A DNA stretch of 12,986 nt from Ruminococcus sp. (GTDB taxonomy: Bacteria > Bacillota > Clostridia > Oscillospirales > Ruminococcaceae). A model generated the notes under the pieces. It worked only from the letters and a program-made list of their open reading frames with translations. It searched no databases and was not told the DNA's origin. Both the position numbers and the translations under genes were made by a program. This document shows positions 1-5,549 of the stretch, piece after piece; the stretch's first letter is position 1, and each line of letters starts with the position of its first letter. The stretch is taken from the NCBI GenBank assembly GCA_014799675.1, contig JAAVHM010000051.1:7246-20231 (forward strand), written 5' to 3'.

Positions 1-260
1 ATAATGTTCAGGATAGCGTCGGGACGCTCTCCGATAAGATAATTTCTCGCAACGACCTCCTCCAGAGTGTATGGGGAAAGGGAATAAATTCCCGGCAGGT
101 CGGTGATTATGACGTCCTTGTGACCTTTAAGACGTCCCTCTTTTTTCTCAACTGTAACGCCGGGCCAGTTTCCCACAAACTGATTTGAACCGGTCAGCGC
201 GTTAAAAAGCGTGGTTTTGCCTGCGTTTGGATTTCCCGCAAGCGCGATCTTAATTTCCAT
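1..260 (-). CDS. feoB: Ferrous iron transporter FeoB, N-terminal part (runs off the window)
   Basis: FeoB is the inner-membrane Fe(II) permease with a cytoplasmic G-protein domain at its N terminus. The 86 residues present here are the start of that domain. I see the G1 loop GNPNAGKTT (residues 9-17), then VGNWPGVTVEKKEG (29-42) containing the G2 threonine, and the G3 motif DLPG (54-57) followed by IYSLSPYT. These are diagnostic of FeoB rather than other small GTPases. The ATG at 258-260 is preceded by AAAGGAA about ten bases upstream. The rest of the protein (NKxD motif, helical domain, membrane core) lies beyond base 1. Two FeoA genes precede it on the same strand, with an 83-base gap that holds two palindromes. 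The family assignment is secure; only length and integrity are unknown. Confidence 0.96.
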   Translation of the reverse strand, partial: MEIKIALAGNPNAGKTTLFNALTGSNQFVGNWPGVTVEKKEGRLKGHKDVIITDLPGIYSLSPYTLEEVVARNYLIGERPDAILNI

Positions 261-293
261 ATCAGCATTATTCCTTTCATAAATTGCTTAAAA

Positions 294-309
294 GTTAGAT
301 TTATCTAAC
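294..309. promoter_or_regulatory. Putative metalloregulator box between feoA and feoB
   Basis: Palindrome AGTTAG-ATTTAT-CTAACT (outer bases 293-310). The arms are perfect 8-mers AGTTAGAT/ATCTAACT around TT. It has the same half-sites and the same six-base spacer as the boxes over the feoA and DUF2325 promoters. I find no convincing promoter in this gap, so it may be a secondary site or may serve a weak internal feoB promoter. The half-site resembles the DtxR/IdeR family half-site (GGTTAG), but the spacing differs, so the identity of the regulator is inferred. Confidence 0.6.
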
Positions 310-314
310 TTCAT

Positions 315-330
315 TAGTTATCGCTAACTA
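315..330. promoter_or_regulatory. Second, short-spaced palindrome between feoA and feoB
   Basis: TAGTTA-TCGC-TAACTA, perfect 6-base arms around four bases. It uses the same TTAGTTA/TAACTA half-sites as the other iron boxes, but the halves are four bases closer together than in the N6 type. It lies five bases from the box at 294-309, so the two could bind one protein assembly. Confidence 0.5.
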
Positions 331-343
331 TACTTCAAAAAAA

Positions 344-565
344 TTAACCGACTTCAATCATTTCAGCGTCGGCTTTTCTAAGGGAAAGCTCGTATCCGCG
401 GACGGTAATTTCAATTGGGTCTCCCAGCGGCGCGACCTTGCGGACGTAAATTTCCGCGCCCTTTGTGATACCCATATCCATAATTCTCCGCTTTACCGCG
501 CCCTCGCCGCAAAGCTTTTTCACGGTGACAGTATCGCCTATCTTCGCATTTTTCAATGTGGACAT
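344..565 (-). CDS. feoA: FeoA family protein (second copy, adjacent to feoB)
   Basis: A 73-residue FeoA, a small cytoplasmic SH3-like protein that supports the activity of FeoB. The sequence fits the family: an N-terminal strand LKNAKIGDTVTVKKL, then RRIMDMGITKGAEIYVRKVAPLGDPIEI (about 27-54) with the typical 'RLxxMGxxxGxxI.V....PLGDPI' pattern, and a closing RGYELSLRKADAEMIEV. The start at 565 has GAGGAG eight bases upstream. It follows the other feoA copy by 12 bases, so the two are surely co-transcribed. This copy is the more canonical of the two, because the PLGDPIE motif is intact. Not every Feo system has two; duplicates occur in Clostridia. Confidence 0.95.
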   Translation of the reverse strand: MSTLKNAKIGDTVTVKKLCGEGAVKRRIMDMGITKGAEIYVRKVAPLGDPIEITVRGYELSLRKADAEMIEVG

Positions 566-577
566 AAAATCATCTCC

Positions 578-790
578 TCAAACCATAATTTTCTGCGCCA
601 TTTCCTTTGAAACGGCAACTCTTGAATCCTTGATGTTCACGATAACGTTCCCGCTTATTTCGCTTATGACCGTTACCGCAGAACCCGCTACAAAGCCCAG
701 ATTTTCAAGAAATTTTCTTGTGTCGGGGTTTCCGCCGACCTTTTTGATTATGTTTTCCTCACCTGTGTTTGCAAGCGTTATCGGCATCAT
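578..790 (-). CDS. FeoA family protein (first gene of the feo operon)
   Basis: A 70-residue small FeoA-domain protein, more divergent than the copy downstream. TRKFLENLGFVAGSAVTVISEISGNVIVNIKDSRVAVSKEMAQKIMV keeps the family's Leu-Gly...Gly-Ser/Ala..V pattern and the closing 'R.A...E.A..I.V' strand, but the PLGDPI loop is replaced by SEISGNVIV. The start is one of two adjacent ATG codons (785-790), with AAAGGAG at 799-805. It is the first gene after the iron-box promoter at 927-955. Its role beside the canonical FeoA is unknown; it may be a regulatory or structural partner of FeoB. Confidence 0.88.
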   Translation of the reverse strand: MMPITLANTGEENIIKKVGGNPDTRKFLENLGFVAGSAVTVISEISGNVIVNIKDSRVAVSKEMAQKIMV

Positions 791-804
791 AGATACACTC
801 CTTT

Positions 805-839
805 TCTAGAGGCCAGAGATTAGAGGCTAGAAGTTAGAA
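805..839. repeat. Five imperfect 7-bp tandem repeats in the feo leader
   Basis: On the plus strand the units read TCTAGAG, GCCAGAG, ATTAGAG, GCTAGAA, GTTAGAA (consensus NYTAGAR), with no spacing between them. In the mRNA this is a pyrimidine-rich array that ends directly at the ribosome site (799-805) of the first feo gene. Its function is unknown. Confidence 0.75.
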
Positions 840-868
840 TTCCTCCTCCGCAGCCTTTGAACTTGAAA

Positions 869-884
869 GTTAGATATAGCTAAC
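869..884. promoter_or_regulatory. Putative metalloregulator box in the feo leader
   Basis: AGTTAG-ATATAG-CTAACA: GTTAG and CTAAC arms with the six-base spacer shared by the other boxes. It lies about 35 bases downstream of the predicted transcription start, so it would act as a roadblock or as an auxiliary site to the box at 903-918. Confidence 0.65.
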
Positions 885-902
885 ATATCGGTAATTATTT
901 TA

Positions 903-918
903 GTTAGCTTTCACTAAC
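903..918. promoter_or_regulatory. Putative metalloregulator operator over the feo start site
   Basis: AGTTAG-CTTTCA-CTAACC (from 902). It begins eight bases downstream of the -10 element, so it covers the transcription start. That is the classic position for repression by a metal-loaded DtxR-type or Fur-type protein. The DUF2325 promoter has the same geometry. Confidence 0.75.
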
Positions 919-926
919 CATATATT

Positions 927-955
927 ATATTACTCCATTTCTGGAAGAATGTCAA
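927..955 (-). promoter_or_regulatory. Sigma-A promoter of the feoA-feoA-feoB operon
   Basis: TTGACA (950-955), a 17-base spacer, and TAATAT (927-932) on the minus strand. The -35 is perfect and the -10 matches four of six. Predicted start near 920, leaving a leader of about 130 bases that holds two iron boxes and the heptamer array. Confidence 0.8.
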
Positions 956-1005
956 GGGCTTTTTATAACCTTTTCCATTTTCGTTTAATATGTACAGAAT
1001 TTAAA

Positions 1006-1021
1006 GTTAGCTTTGGGTAAC
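1006..1021. promoter_or_regulatory. Degenerate metalloregulator box or part of a terminator
   Basis: AGTTAG-CTTTGG-GTAACT: the same architecture as the other boxes with one base changed in the right arm. It lies between the DUF2325 stop codon and the feo promoter, about 50 bases upstream of the feo -35. Outer sequences GTACA/TGTAC also pair, so it could instead be the apex of a hairpin ending the DUF2325 transcript. Confidence 0.4.
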
Positions 1022-1049
1022 TTAACGGTAAAATTGTACAAACACCCTC

Positions 1050-1331
1050 TCATATGCAGTACTGTTCCAGAACGCTTTTAAGCGCGCTTGCGCTGGAGCT
1101 GTGAATTCTTGCCACTGGAATGTCGTGTTTTTTGGACTTCTGATTAACGCTGTTCACCATTTTGTGGGAACAGGTATTTGTGAAAACCACCATCAGATCG
1201 GGGTTGCCAAGCTTATTTTCAAAATCCGAGGGCATTTGGGTGAACACCTTTGCCTTACAGTTATACGCCTTGCAGATGTCCTTGTACCTTGTTGCCATGC
1301 AGTCGTTTCCGCCTATTACTACTACGCTCAT
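1050..1331 (-). CDS. DUF2325 family protein under an iron-box promoter
   Basis: A 93-residue protein of the DUF2325 family, which has no established biochemical function that I know of. The family pattern is visible: an N-terminal VVVIGG (residues 3-8), then NPDLMVVFTNTCSHKMV (43-59) with the conserved SH, and a C-terminal IPVARIHSSSASAL (71-84). The fold is probably a small Rossmann-like domain. It has five cysteines (11, 20, 25, 54, 92), many for so short a protein, compatible with metal or redox chemistry (inference). A TTG at 1347-1349 is in frame but overlaps the ribosome site; the ATG at 1329-1331 sits eight bases after AAAGGAG (1340-1346), so I start there. It has its own strong promoter and an operator like that of feo, which suggests a role in iron or metal homeostasis. 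Confidence 0.85.
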   Translation of the reverse strand: MSVVVIGGNDCMATRYKDICKAYNCKAKVFTQMPSDFENKLGNPDLMVVFTNTCSHKMVNSVNQKSKKHDIPVARIHSSSASALKSVLEQYCI

Positions 1332-1350
1332 TTTTTCATCTCCTTTCAAA

Positions 1351-1376
1351 TTTTAGTTATCATATGCTAACTAAAA
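1351..1376. promoter_or_regulatory. Near-perfect 26-bp metalloregulator operator
   Basis: Arms TTTTAGTTA (1351-1359) and TAACTAAAA (1368-1376) are perfect complements around TCATATGC. This is the longest and most symmetric of the boxes and has the same spacing (GTTAT-CATATG-CTAAC). It begins two bases downstream of the -10 and covers the start site of the DUF2325 gene. Confidence 0.8.
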
Positions 1377-1378
1377 TT

Positions 1379-1407
1379 ATTATATCATGTAAAATCTTGT
1401 TTGTCAA
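1379..1407 (-). promoter_or_regulatory. Consensus sigma-A promoter of the DUF2325 gene
   Basis: TTGACA (1402-1407), 17 bases, TATAAT (1379-1384) on the minus strand: a perfect consensus in both hexamers and spacing. Such a strong promoter needs repression, and the palindrome directly downstream provides a place for it. Confidence 0.9.
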
Positions 1408-1425
1408 GTATAATTTTTATAAATT

Positions 1426-1462
1426 ACAAGGCTGATCTTGCAGTCCGCAAAATCAGCCTTGT
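1426..1462 (-). terminator. Terminator-like hairpin after the ABC transporter operon
   Basis: An 11-bp perfect stem, ACAAGGCTGAT (1426-1436) with ATCAGCCTTGT (1452-1462), and a 15-base loop. It lies 24 bases after the permease stop codon. The bases after the stem on the minus strand are AT-rich but not a clean U run, so efficiency is uncertain. It separates the transporter from the DUF2325 promoter. Confidence 0.65.
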
Positions 1463-1486
1463 GTTCGGAAAATATTTTCCGCAAAA

Positions 1487-4009
1487 TCATTCCCTGTTTT
1501 TCAAAGCCTCAGCAGGGGAAATCTTTTTCAGCTTGTTCACAAGCACAGCGTTTACAGCAAAGTACACCGCCATGACCGCGCAGAACAGTCCCGCATACAA
1601 ATACCACGGGAACGCAATATTCATTCCGCAGGCAACATTTGCAACAAAATAAGGATAAGCTTTATCCATAATAAGCTTTGAAACAGGTATGCAAATTACC
1701 GCGCCGATTGCCACGACCGCCGTATTTCCGTTAAGGTAAAGCCTGCGTATCTCATTAGTTCGGAAGCCGAAAATTTTCACAAGAGAAATTCCGAATGCGG
1801 CGCGGTCTATCATAACGTTCATCATAAGGAAAATTACCGCGCAGAAAATTATTACGGAAACCGACGTCATCATAACCACCATGGGCATCATAAGGTCAGT
1901 GAAAACACTTGCGGAGCGTTCTATATCCGACCGTGTTGTCACGGCGTAAATACGTCCCTCGTCAATGTCAAGAGCCTTATCCGAAAGCAGGACGTTGTAA
2001 TAATCGTCGTCCTGACCGAACAGCTCCCGCATACTGTCAATGTCCATAAAGACCGCTAAATTTACCGCATAATCCGCCGTGTCCGTAATTGTAAAAGCGT
2101 AATCCGTATCGCTTGCGCTGTCGGTGAGGATAAGCTTGCCGCCGATTTTCAGACCGTATTTCTGCGCCGCGGCAGAGCCGATAACGACCTTGTTTTTGCC
2201 CTTTTCGGGCTTTGCATTGTAGTACTTGTTGTCGCTGTCAACTCCGATAATATTTACATCAAGAGTGTAACCGAATTCCGTCTTTGAAAGTGACTCCATA
2301 TAGCAGGCTTCGGCATTTGCGGGAACAGTTTTCTCTGGATATTTCAGTGTATACATATATTCAAATTCGGTGTCTGCCGCGCTGTCCTTTTTAAAATTCT
2401 GACACAAAACATAGCAGTCAACGCTCATCATCACAATAAGCAGAGAAAAGAGCATTCCCGCAATTACCGTAAGACTTGTTCTCGCCTCACGGGTAAGCTG
2501 GCGTATCTGAAAACGTCTCATAAATCCCATTTTTCCCAAATTCAATTCCTTGACCGCGTTGGTTTTCTGCTCATTTTTTATAAGTGAAAGCGCGGTGCGG
2601 GAAAGCCTTTTGTTTATGACAAGAGCGTTCACAATTGCCGAGATAACGGGAGGCATAACAATTCCGTAAATAAGCAGGTAAACAGGGTAAACCGTATCAA
2701 AAACAGGAAGAGAATAATAGCTGTAGGAATCCCCCGTTATGCTGTTCATTGCAAAGTCGGTAAAGCCGATTGCAGTGCCGGCAATTCCCCCCGCAAGACT
2801 TATCATGGTCGGAAGCATAATATAGTGCTGTATCAGGTCTTTCTTCTTTGCGCCCAGTGCATAAAGCGCGCCGATAACGCTTGACTCACGCTGTATCTGA
2901 TTAATTACGAACACCGAAATTACATAAGCCAGAAGCGCGATAAGAATAATTCCCGCCAGCATACCAATGTTTTTGTTCATCACAACATCGCCCGCGCAGC
3001 CTTTAATTCTGGGGTTGTTTTCAGCCTCGATAAATTCGGTGAGGTTGTCGATATCTATATCAAAAATCTCATCTATAAGCTCGTCGGTCTCTTCCTGCAA
3101 TTCTGAAATTCCCTCCGCAAGCTTTTTCGAGCCGTCGTATGCGGAAGTAACTCCCGCCGCATATTCGGGGGCAAATTGTGAAATCGCTTCCCCGTTTTTA
3201 TCAAGCTCCGAAAGACCGTCCCGCAGGCTTTCCGAGCCGTCCTTTAATTCAGAAATACCGTTTTGAATATCTTCCTTTTTCTGCAATTCTTCCTCTAACA
3301 TTTCCAGTAAAAATTCGTCGGAAATATCTTCAATGTCAAATTCAAAAGCCTTTATTGTTTCCTTTAATTCGTCATGTGCAGCTTTTCCGTTCAGCAAATA
3401 TGCGTAACGCAAATCTTCTGTTTTGCCGTTTCCTTTAAGGGAATTATACTGCTCATCTGTAACAAAACCAATGCCGAAAATTTTACTTTGAACGGAAGCG
3501 TCCGAAATATTTTTTGTGGGAACGTCATAGTCAAGGGCGCTTCCTATACCCGTTACGGTAAGCTCGTTTCCGCCGATTTTGACCCAGTCCCCAACAGAAA
3601 TATTATTCTCCTCGCAGTAACGTTTTTCAAGGCAAATTTCTCCGTTTTTATTTGCGGGAACGCCCTGTTCAACACTGACAATATCTATATTTTCACGGTT
3701 TCTGAAAATACGCAGAACAGAACCGTCCTCCATATCAACATCAAAGGAAAACATCTTTTCAAGGGTAATTCCCATGTCGGCAATTTCTTTTTCCTGCGAA
3801 GCGGTAAGCTCGGCAAAAACTGCAAACTGACCGTCCTCCAAATGATTGTTTGACCCATTTTCTTCCGTGCCCTGAATGATAGTTTCCGCGGAAGCAATCA
3901 TTGCAACGATTATGTACATACCCATTACTATCAGCAAAAACAGCGCAAAATACCGCAGGAAATTTTCTTTCAAATCGCGTAAAATTCTTTTGTTAAGCAC
4001 TTTGTTCAT
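1487..4009 (-). CDS. ABC transporter permease, FtsX/MacB type, with extracytoplasmic coiled coil
   Basis: An 840-residue permease of the FtsX/MacB (type VII) class, which uses ATP hydrolysis in the cytoplasm to move an extracytoplasmic domain. Order: membrane helix 1 (about 21-40), a large outer domain (41-345), FtsX bundle 1 (helices about 350-370, 396-417, 443-465), a fifth helix (512-532), a second outer domain (535-705), and FtsX bundle 2 (708-730, 762-782, 800-825). It ends with the family signature LKKISPAEALK. Residues 236-318 are rich in Glu, Lys and Leu with recurring ISELKDGS/LRDGLSELD/LAEGISELQ units, a predicted coiled coil like those of YhgE/Pip-type exporters. Its ATG overlaps the ATPase stop codon (TAATG), so translation is coupled. 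The substrate is not evident; lipid, peptide or envelope roles are usual for the class, and the operator upstream suggests an iron-linked one. Confidence 0.92.
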   Translation of the reverse strand: MNKVLNKRILRDLKENFLRYFALFLLIVMGMYIIVAMIASAETIIQGTEENGSNNHLEDGQFAVFAELTASQEKEIADMGITLEKMFSFDVDMEDGSVLRIFRNRENIDIVSVEQGVPANKNGEICLEKRYCEENNISVGDWVKIGGNELTVTGIGSALDYDVPTKNISDASVQSKIFGIGFVTDEQYNSLKGNGKTEDLRYAYLLNGKAAHDELKETIKAFEFDIEDISDEFLLEMLEEELQKKEDIQNGISELKDGSESLRDGLSELDKNGEAISQFAPEYAAGVTSAYDGSKKLAEGISELQEETDELIDEIFDIDIDNLTEFIEAENNPRIKGCAGDVVMNKNIGMLAGIILIALLAYVISVFVINQIQRESSVIGALYALGAKKKDLIQHYIMLPTMISLAGGIAGTAIGFTDFAMNSITGDSYSYYSLPVFDTVYPVYLLIYGIVMPPVISAIVNALVINKRLSRTALSLIKNEQKTNAVKELNLGKMGFMRRFQIRQLTREARTSLTVIAGMLFSLLIVMMSVDCYVLCQNFKKDSAADTEFEYMYTLKYPEKTVPANAEACYMESLSKTEFGYTLDVNIIGVDSDNKYYNAKPEKGKNKVVIGSAAAQKYGLKIGGKLILTDSASDTDYAFTITDTADYAVNLAVFMDIDSMRELFGQDDDYYNVLLSDKALDIDEGRIYAVTTRSDIERSASVFTDLMMPMVVMMTSVSVIIFCAVIFLMMNVMIDRAAFGISLVKIFGFRTNEIRRLYLNGNTAVVAIGAVICIPVSKLIMDKAYPYFVANVACGMNIAFPWYLYAGLFCAVMAVYFAVNAVLVNKLKKISPAEALKNRE

Positions 4010-4710
4010 TACAAGTCCTCCAGTTCCGCCGCAGGGACGCGGGTCTCGTTCAGGTAATCTTTTTTGATAAGACCGTCCTTGACAATAATAACCTTATGCA
4101 CCATATTTTTTATGGAATTGTTGTGTGTGACGATAAGCATTGTCGTGCCGTATTTTTCATTTATCTGCTCCAGAAGCACAAGAATATCCCGCGAGGTTTT
4201 GGAGTCCAGCGCGCCTGTTGGTTCGTCGCATAAAAGCAGCTTTGGATTTTTTATAAGCGCACGTGCAATTGCGCACCTCTGCTGCTGTCCGCCCGAAAGC
4301 TGTGAGGGGAATTTATTCTGATGTTCCGTCAAGCCGAGAGTTTCCAACAGCTCATTCATGTCCAGCGGGTTATCGGAAAGATACTCGCAGACCTGAATAT
4401 TTTCCCTTACCGTCAAATTCGGCACAAGATTATAGAACTGAAAAATAAATCCCAAATTGTCGCGGCGGTAGTCTGAAAGAGCATTCGGTTTCATACCAAA
4501 AATCTCCGTTCCGTCCACCTTGACAGAACCCGAATCCATTTCGTCAAGTCCGCCGATGCAGTTCAGCAGCGTGGATTTTCCGCTGCCGCTTGTGCCTTGG
4601 ATAACGCACATCTGTCCCCGTTCCACGCCCGTGGAAATTCCTTTAAGCACCTGAATGTAGCTGCTGTCCTTTCCGTAGCTTTTTTTCAAATCCTTTACTT
4701 CAAGATACAT
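4009..4710 (-). CDS. ABC transporter ATP-binding protein, LolD/MacB type
   Basis: A 233-residue ATPase that forms the engine for the permease encoded next to it. All motifs are present: Walker A GTSGSGKST (39-47), Q-loop glutamine 91 in FIFQFYNLVP, signature LSGGQQQR (138-145), Walker B LLLCDEP (158-164), D-loop ALD (167-169) and the switch histidine 196 in IVTHN. The Q-loop and GGQQQR form place it in the LolD/MacB/FtsE group, not among importers with a binding protein. The start has a perfect AGGAGG at 4718-4723, seven bases upstream. Upstream lie an iron-type box (4726-4745) and a TetR operator (4803-4819). It was probably a simple two-gene exporter operon. Confidence 0.95.
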   Translation of the reverse strand: MYLEVKDLKKSYGKDSSYIQVLKGISTGVERGQMCVIQGTSGSGKSTLLNCIGGLDEMDSGSVKVDGTEIFGMKPNALSDYRRDNLGFIFQFYNLVPNLTVRENIQVCEYLSDNPLDMNELLETLGLTEHQNKFPSQLSGGQQQRCAIARALIKNPKLLLCDEPTGALDSKTSRDILVLLEQINEKYGTTMLIVTHNNSIKNMVHKVIIVKDGLIKKDYLNETRVPAAELEDL

Positions 4711-4725
4711 TGTAAAACCTCCTAT

Positions 4726-4745
4726 AAGTTAGTTATGGCTAACTT
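4726..4745. promoter_or_regulatory. Putative metalloregulator box in front of the ABC operon
   Basis: AAGTTAG-TTATGG-CTAACTT: perfect 7-base arms with the six-base spacer used at feo and DUF2325. It lies two bases upstream of the ribosome site, inside the leader or over the promoter's downstream edge. It ties this transporter to the same regulator. Confidence 0.72.
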
Positions 4746-4759
4746 TACTGTATTTTTAT

Positions 4760-4774
4760 CCGCTTAAAAAGCGG
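4760..4774. other. Small hairpin between the two operators
   Basis: CCGCTT-AAA-AAGCGG with a run of T on the plus side (TTTTAT) and ATAAAAAT on the minus side. It could end the tetR transcript weakly or fold in the leader of the ABC mRNA. Candidate -10 elements for the ABC operon, TATAAA (4776-4781) and TAAAAT (4786-4791) on the minus strand, lie just upstream. Neither has a good -35. Confidence 0.4.
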
Positions 4775-4802
4775 TTTTATACTTAATTTTAACATAACAT
4801 TT

Positions 4803-4819
4803 GCATAACGGTGTTATGT
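4803..4819. promoter_or_regulatory. TetR operator upstream of the ABC operon
   Basis: On the minus strand ACATAACACCGTTATGC, with arms CATAAC/GTTATG around three bases. It differs from the tetR operator (5525-5541) at one central base in 17. An extra CATAAC half-site lies at 4793-4798. For either candidate -10 of the ABC operon, the -35 position falls in or beside this site, so binding should block the promoter. Confidence 0.82.
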
Positions 4820-4835
4820 TGTTCCTGTAATATAT

Positions 4836-4855
4836 GCCGCACAAATTTGTACGGC
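4836..4855. other. 20-bp inverted repeat after tetR
   Basis: GCCGCACAAA (4836-4845) followed directly by TTTGTACGGC (4846-4855): one mismatch that becomes a G-U pair in RNA. It starts ten bases after the tetR stop. There is no U run, so it is a poor intrinsic terminator; it may be a half-effective one or a protein site. Confidence 0.4.
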
Positions 4856-4865
4856 AAGAATATTT

Positions 4866-5510
4866 TTAATTTCCATTTTCGTCATTGGAAATAAGAATCA
4901 TATCTCCCCAGCCCTTTACAAGGAAATTGAGAATTTTCCGCATATTGGATAGAGCCTTTTGCTCGTCACGTTCGTGAGTAAAAAGATGGATAAAAGCGTC
5001 TATCATCATATGAGTGAGCCAGTGCCGCATATAGGTATTGACCCGCATATTCGGCATCATAGCCGCCATATTTTCCGCCATTGCGCTGTAAATATTGTCT
5101 GTCATTTCAACGATCTCGTCAACGCAGTTCTCAAATTTTGACCCCTGTGATTTTGTGAGCAGCAGGGCAAATGCGTCATAATTTGAGTACAGATGATGTA
5201 TCAGAACAAAAGCAATTTCGTCGTGTCCGCCGTTGATATGTCCTTTCATTTCGGATATATCGGACGATGTAAGAATGTCTCTCTCAGCGGCAAAATGCCG
5301 TATCATAATTTCCTTTAACCCGTCAAATGGCTGTCCCACAATTGCAGTAAACAAGTCCTCCTTGTCCTTGAAAAAGAAATACAGCGCGCCCGTTGTAACT
5401 CCCGCCCCCGCGCATATTTTCCGCAGGGAAGCTTTCATATAACCATTTTCGGCAAACTCTGCCTTTGCGCTTTCAAGCAGCCGTTCCTTGGTTTCTCTGT
5501 CTTCGCCCAA
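4866..5510 (-). CDS. TetR family transcriptional regulator, likely of the ABC exporter
   Basis: A 214-residue one-component repressor. The N-terminal DNA-binding domain is typical: ETKERLLESAKAEFAENGYMKASLRKICAGAGVTTGALYFFFKDKEDLF (about 6-54), with the helix-turn-helix at about 27-48 and the family's YFFFKDKEDL motif. The C-terminal 150 residues are a helical ligand and dimer domain that does not reveal its ligand. The start is a TTG at 5508-5510 placed after AGGTGA (5515-5520), which also matches the 16S tail; no better start is in frame. Its promoter is strong and an operator covers its start site, so it represses itself. The same operator precedes the adjacent ABC operon on the same strand, the usual arrangement for a drug- or lipid-responsive exporter. 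Confidence 0.92.
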   Translation of the reverse strand: MGEDRETKERLLESAKAEFAENGYMKASLRKICAGAGVTTGALYFFFKDKEDLFTAIVGQPFDGLKEIMIRHFAAERDILTSSDISEMKGHINGGHDEIAFVLIHHLYSNYDAFALLLTKSQGSKFENCVDEIVEMTDNIYSAMAENMAAMMPNMRVNTYMRHWLTHMMIDAFIHLFTHERDEQKALSNMRKILNFLVKGWGDMILISNDENGN

Positions 5511-5524
5511 TTTATCACCTCATA

Positions 5525-5541
5525 ACATAACAGCGTTATGC
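5525..5541. promoter_or_regulatory. TetR operator over the tetR start site
   Basis: ACATAACAGCGTTATGC, arms CATAAC/GTTATG around AGC, with a further CATAAC half-site at 5521-5526. It starts nine bases downstream of the -10 and reaches almost to the ribosome site, the position for autorepression. It matches the operator at 4803-4819 in 16 of 17 bases. Confidence 0.85.
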
Positions 5542-5549
5542 CATAATCA

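Noticed and set aside
465..809. 114-codon frame on the plus strand
   Set aside because: Antisense to both FeoA genes, which are clear family members with ribosome sites.
805..839. Heptamer array as a CRISPR or REP-type element
   Set aside because: The units are only 7 bp with no spacers and no dyad symmetry.
1347..1349. TTG as the start of the DUF2325 gene
   Set aside because: It overlaps the AAAGGAG ribosome site; the ATG at 1329-1331 has correct spacing and begins right before the family's conserved first strand.
3374..3853. 159-codon frame on the plus strand within the permease
   Set aside because: Shadow of the permease gene; no start signal and no recognisable protein content.
4836..4855. 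20-bp inverted repeat as a third TetR operator
   Set aside because: Its sequence (GCCGCACAAA and complement) shares nothing with the CATAAC/GTTATG arms of the other two.
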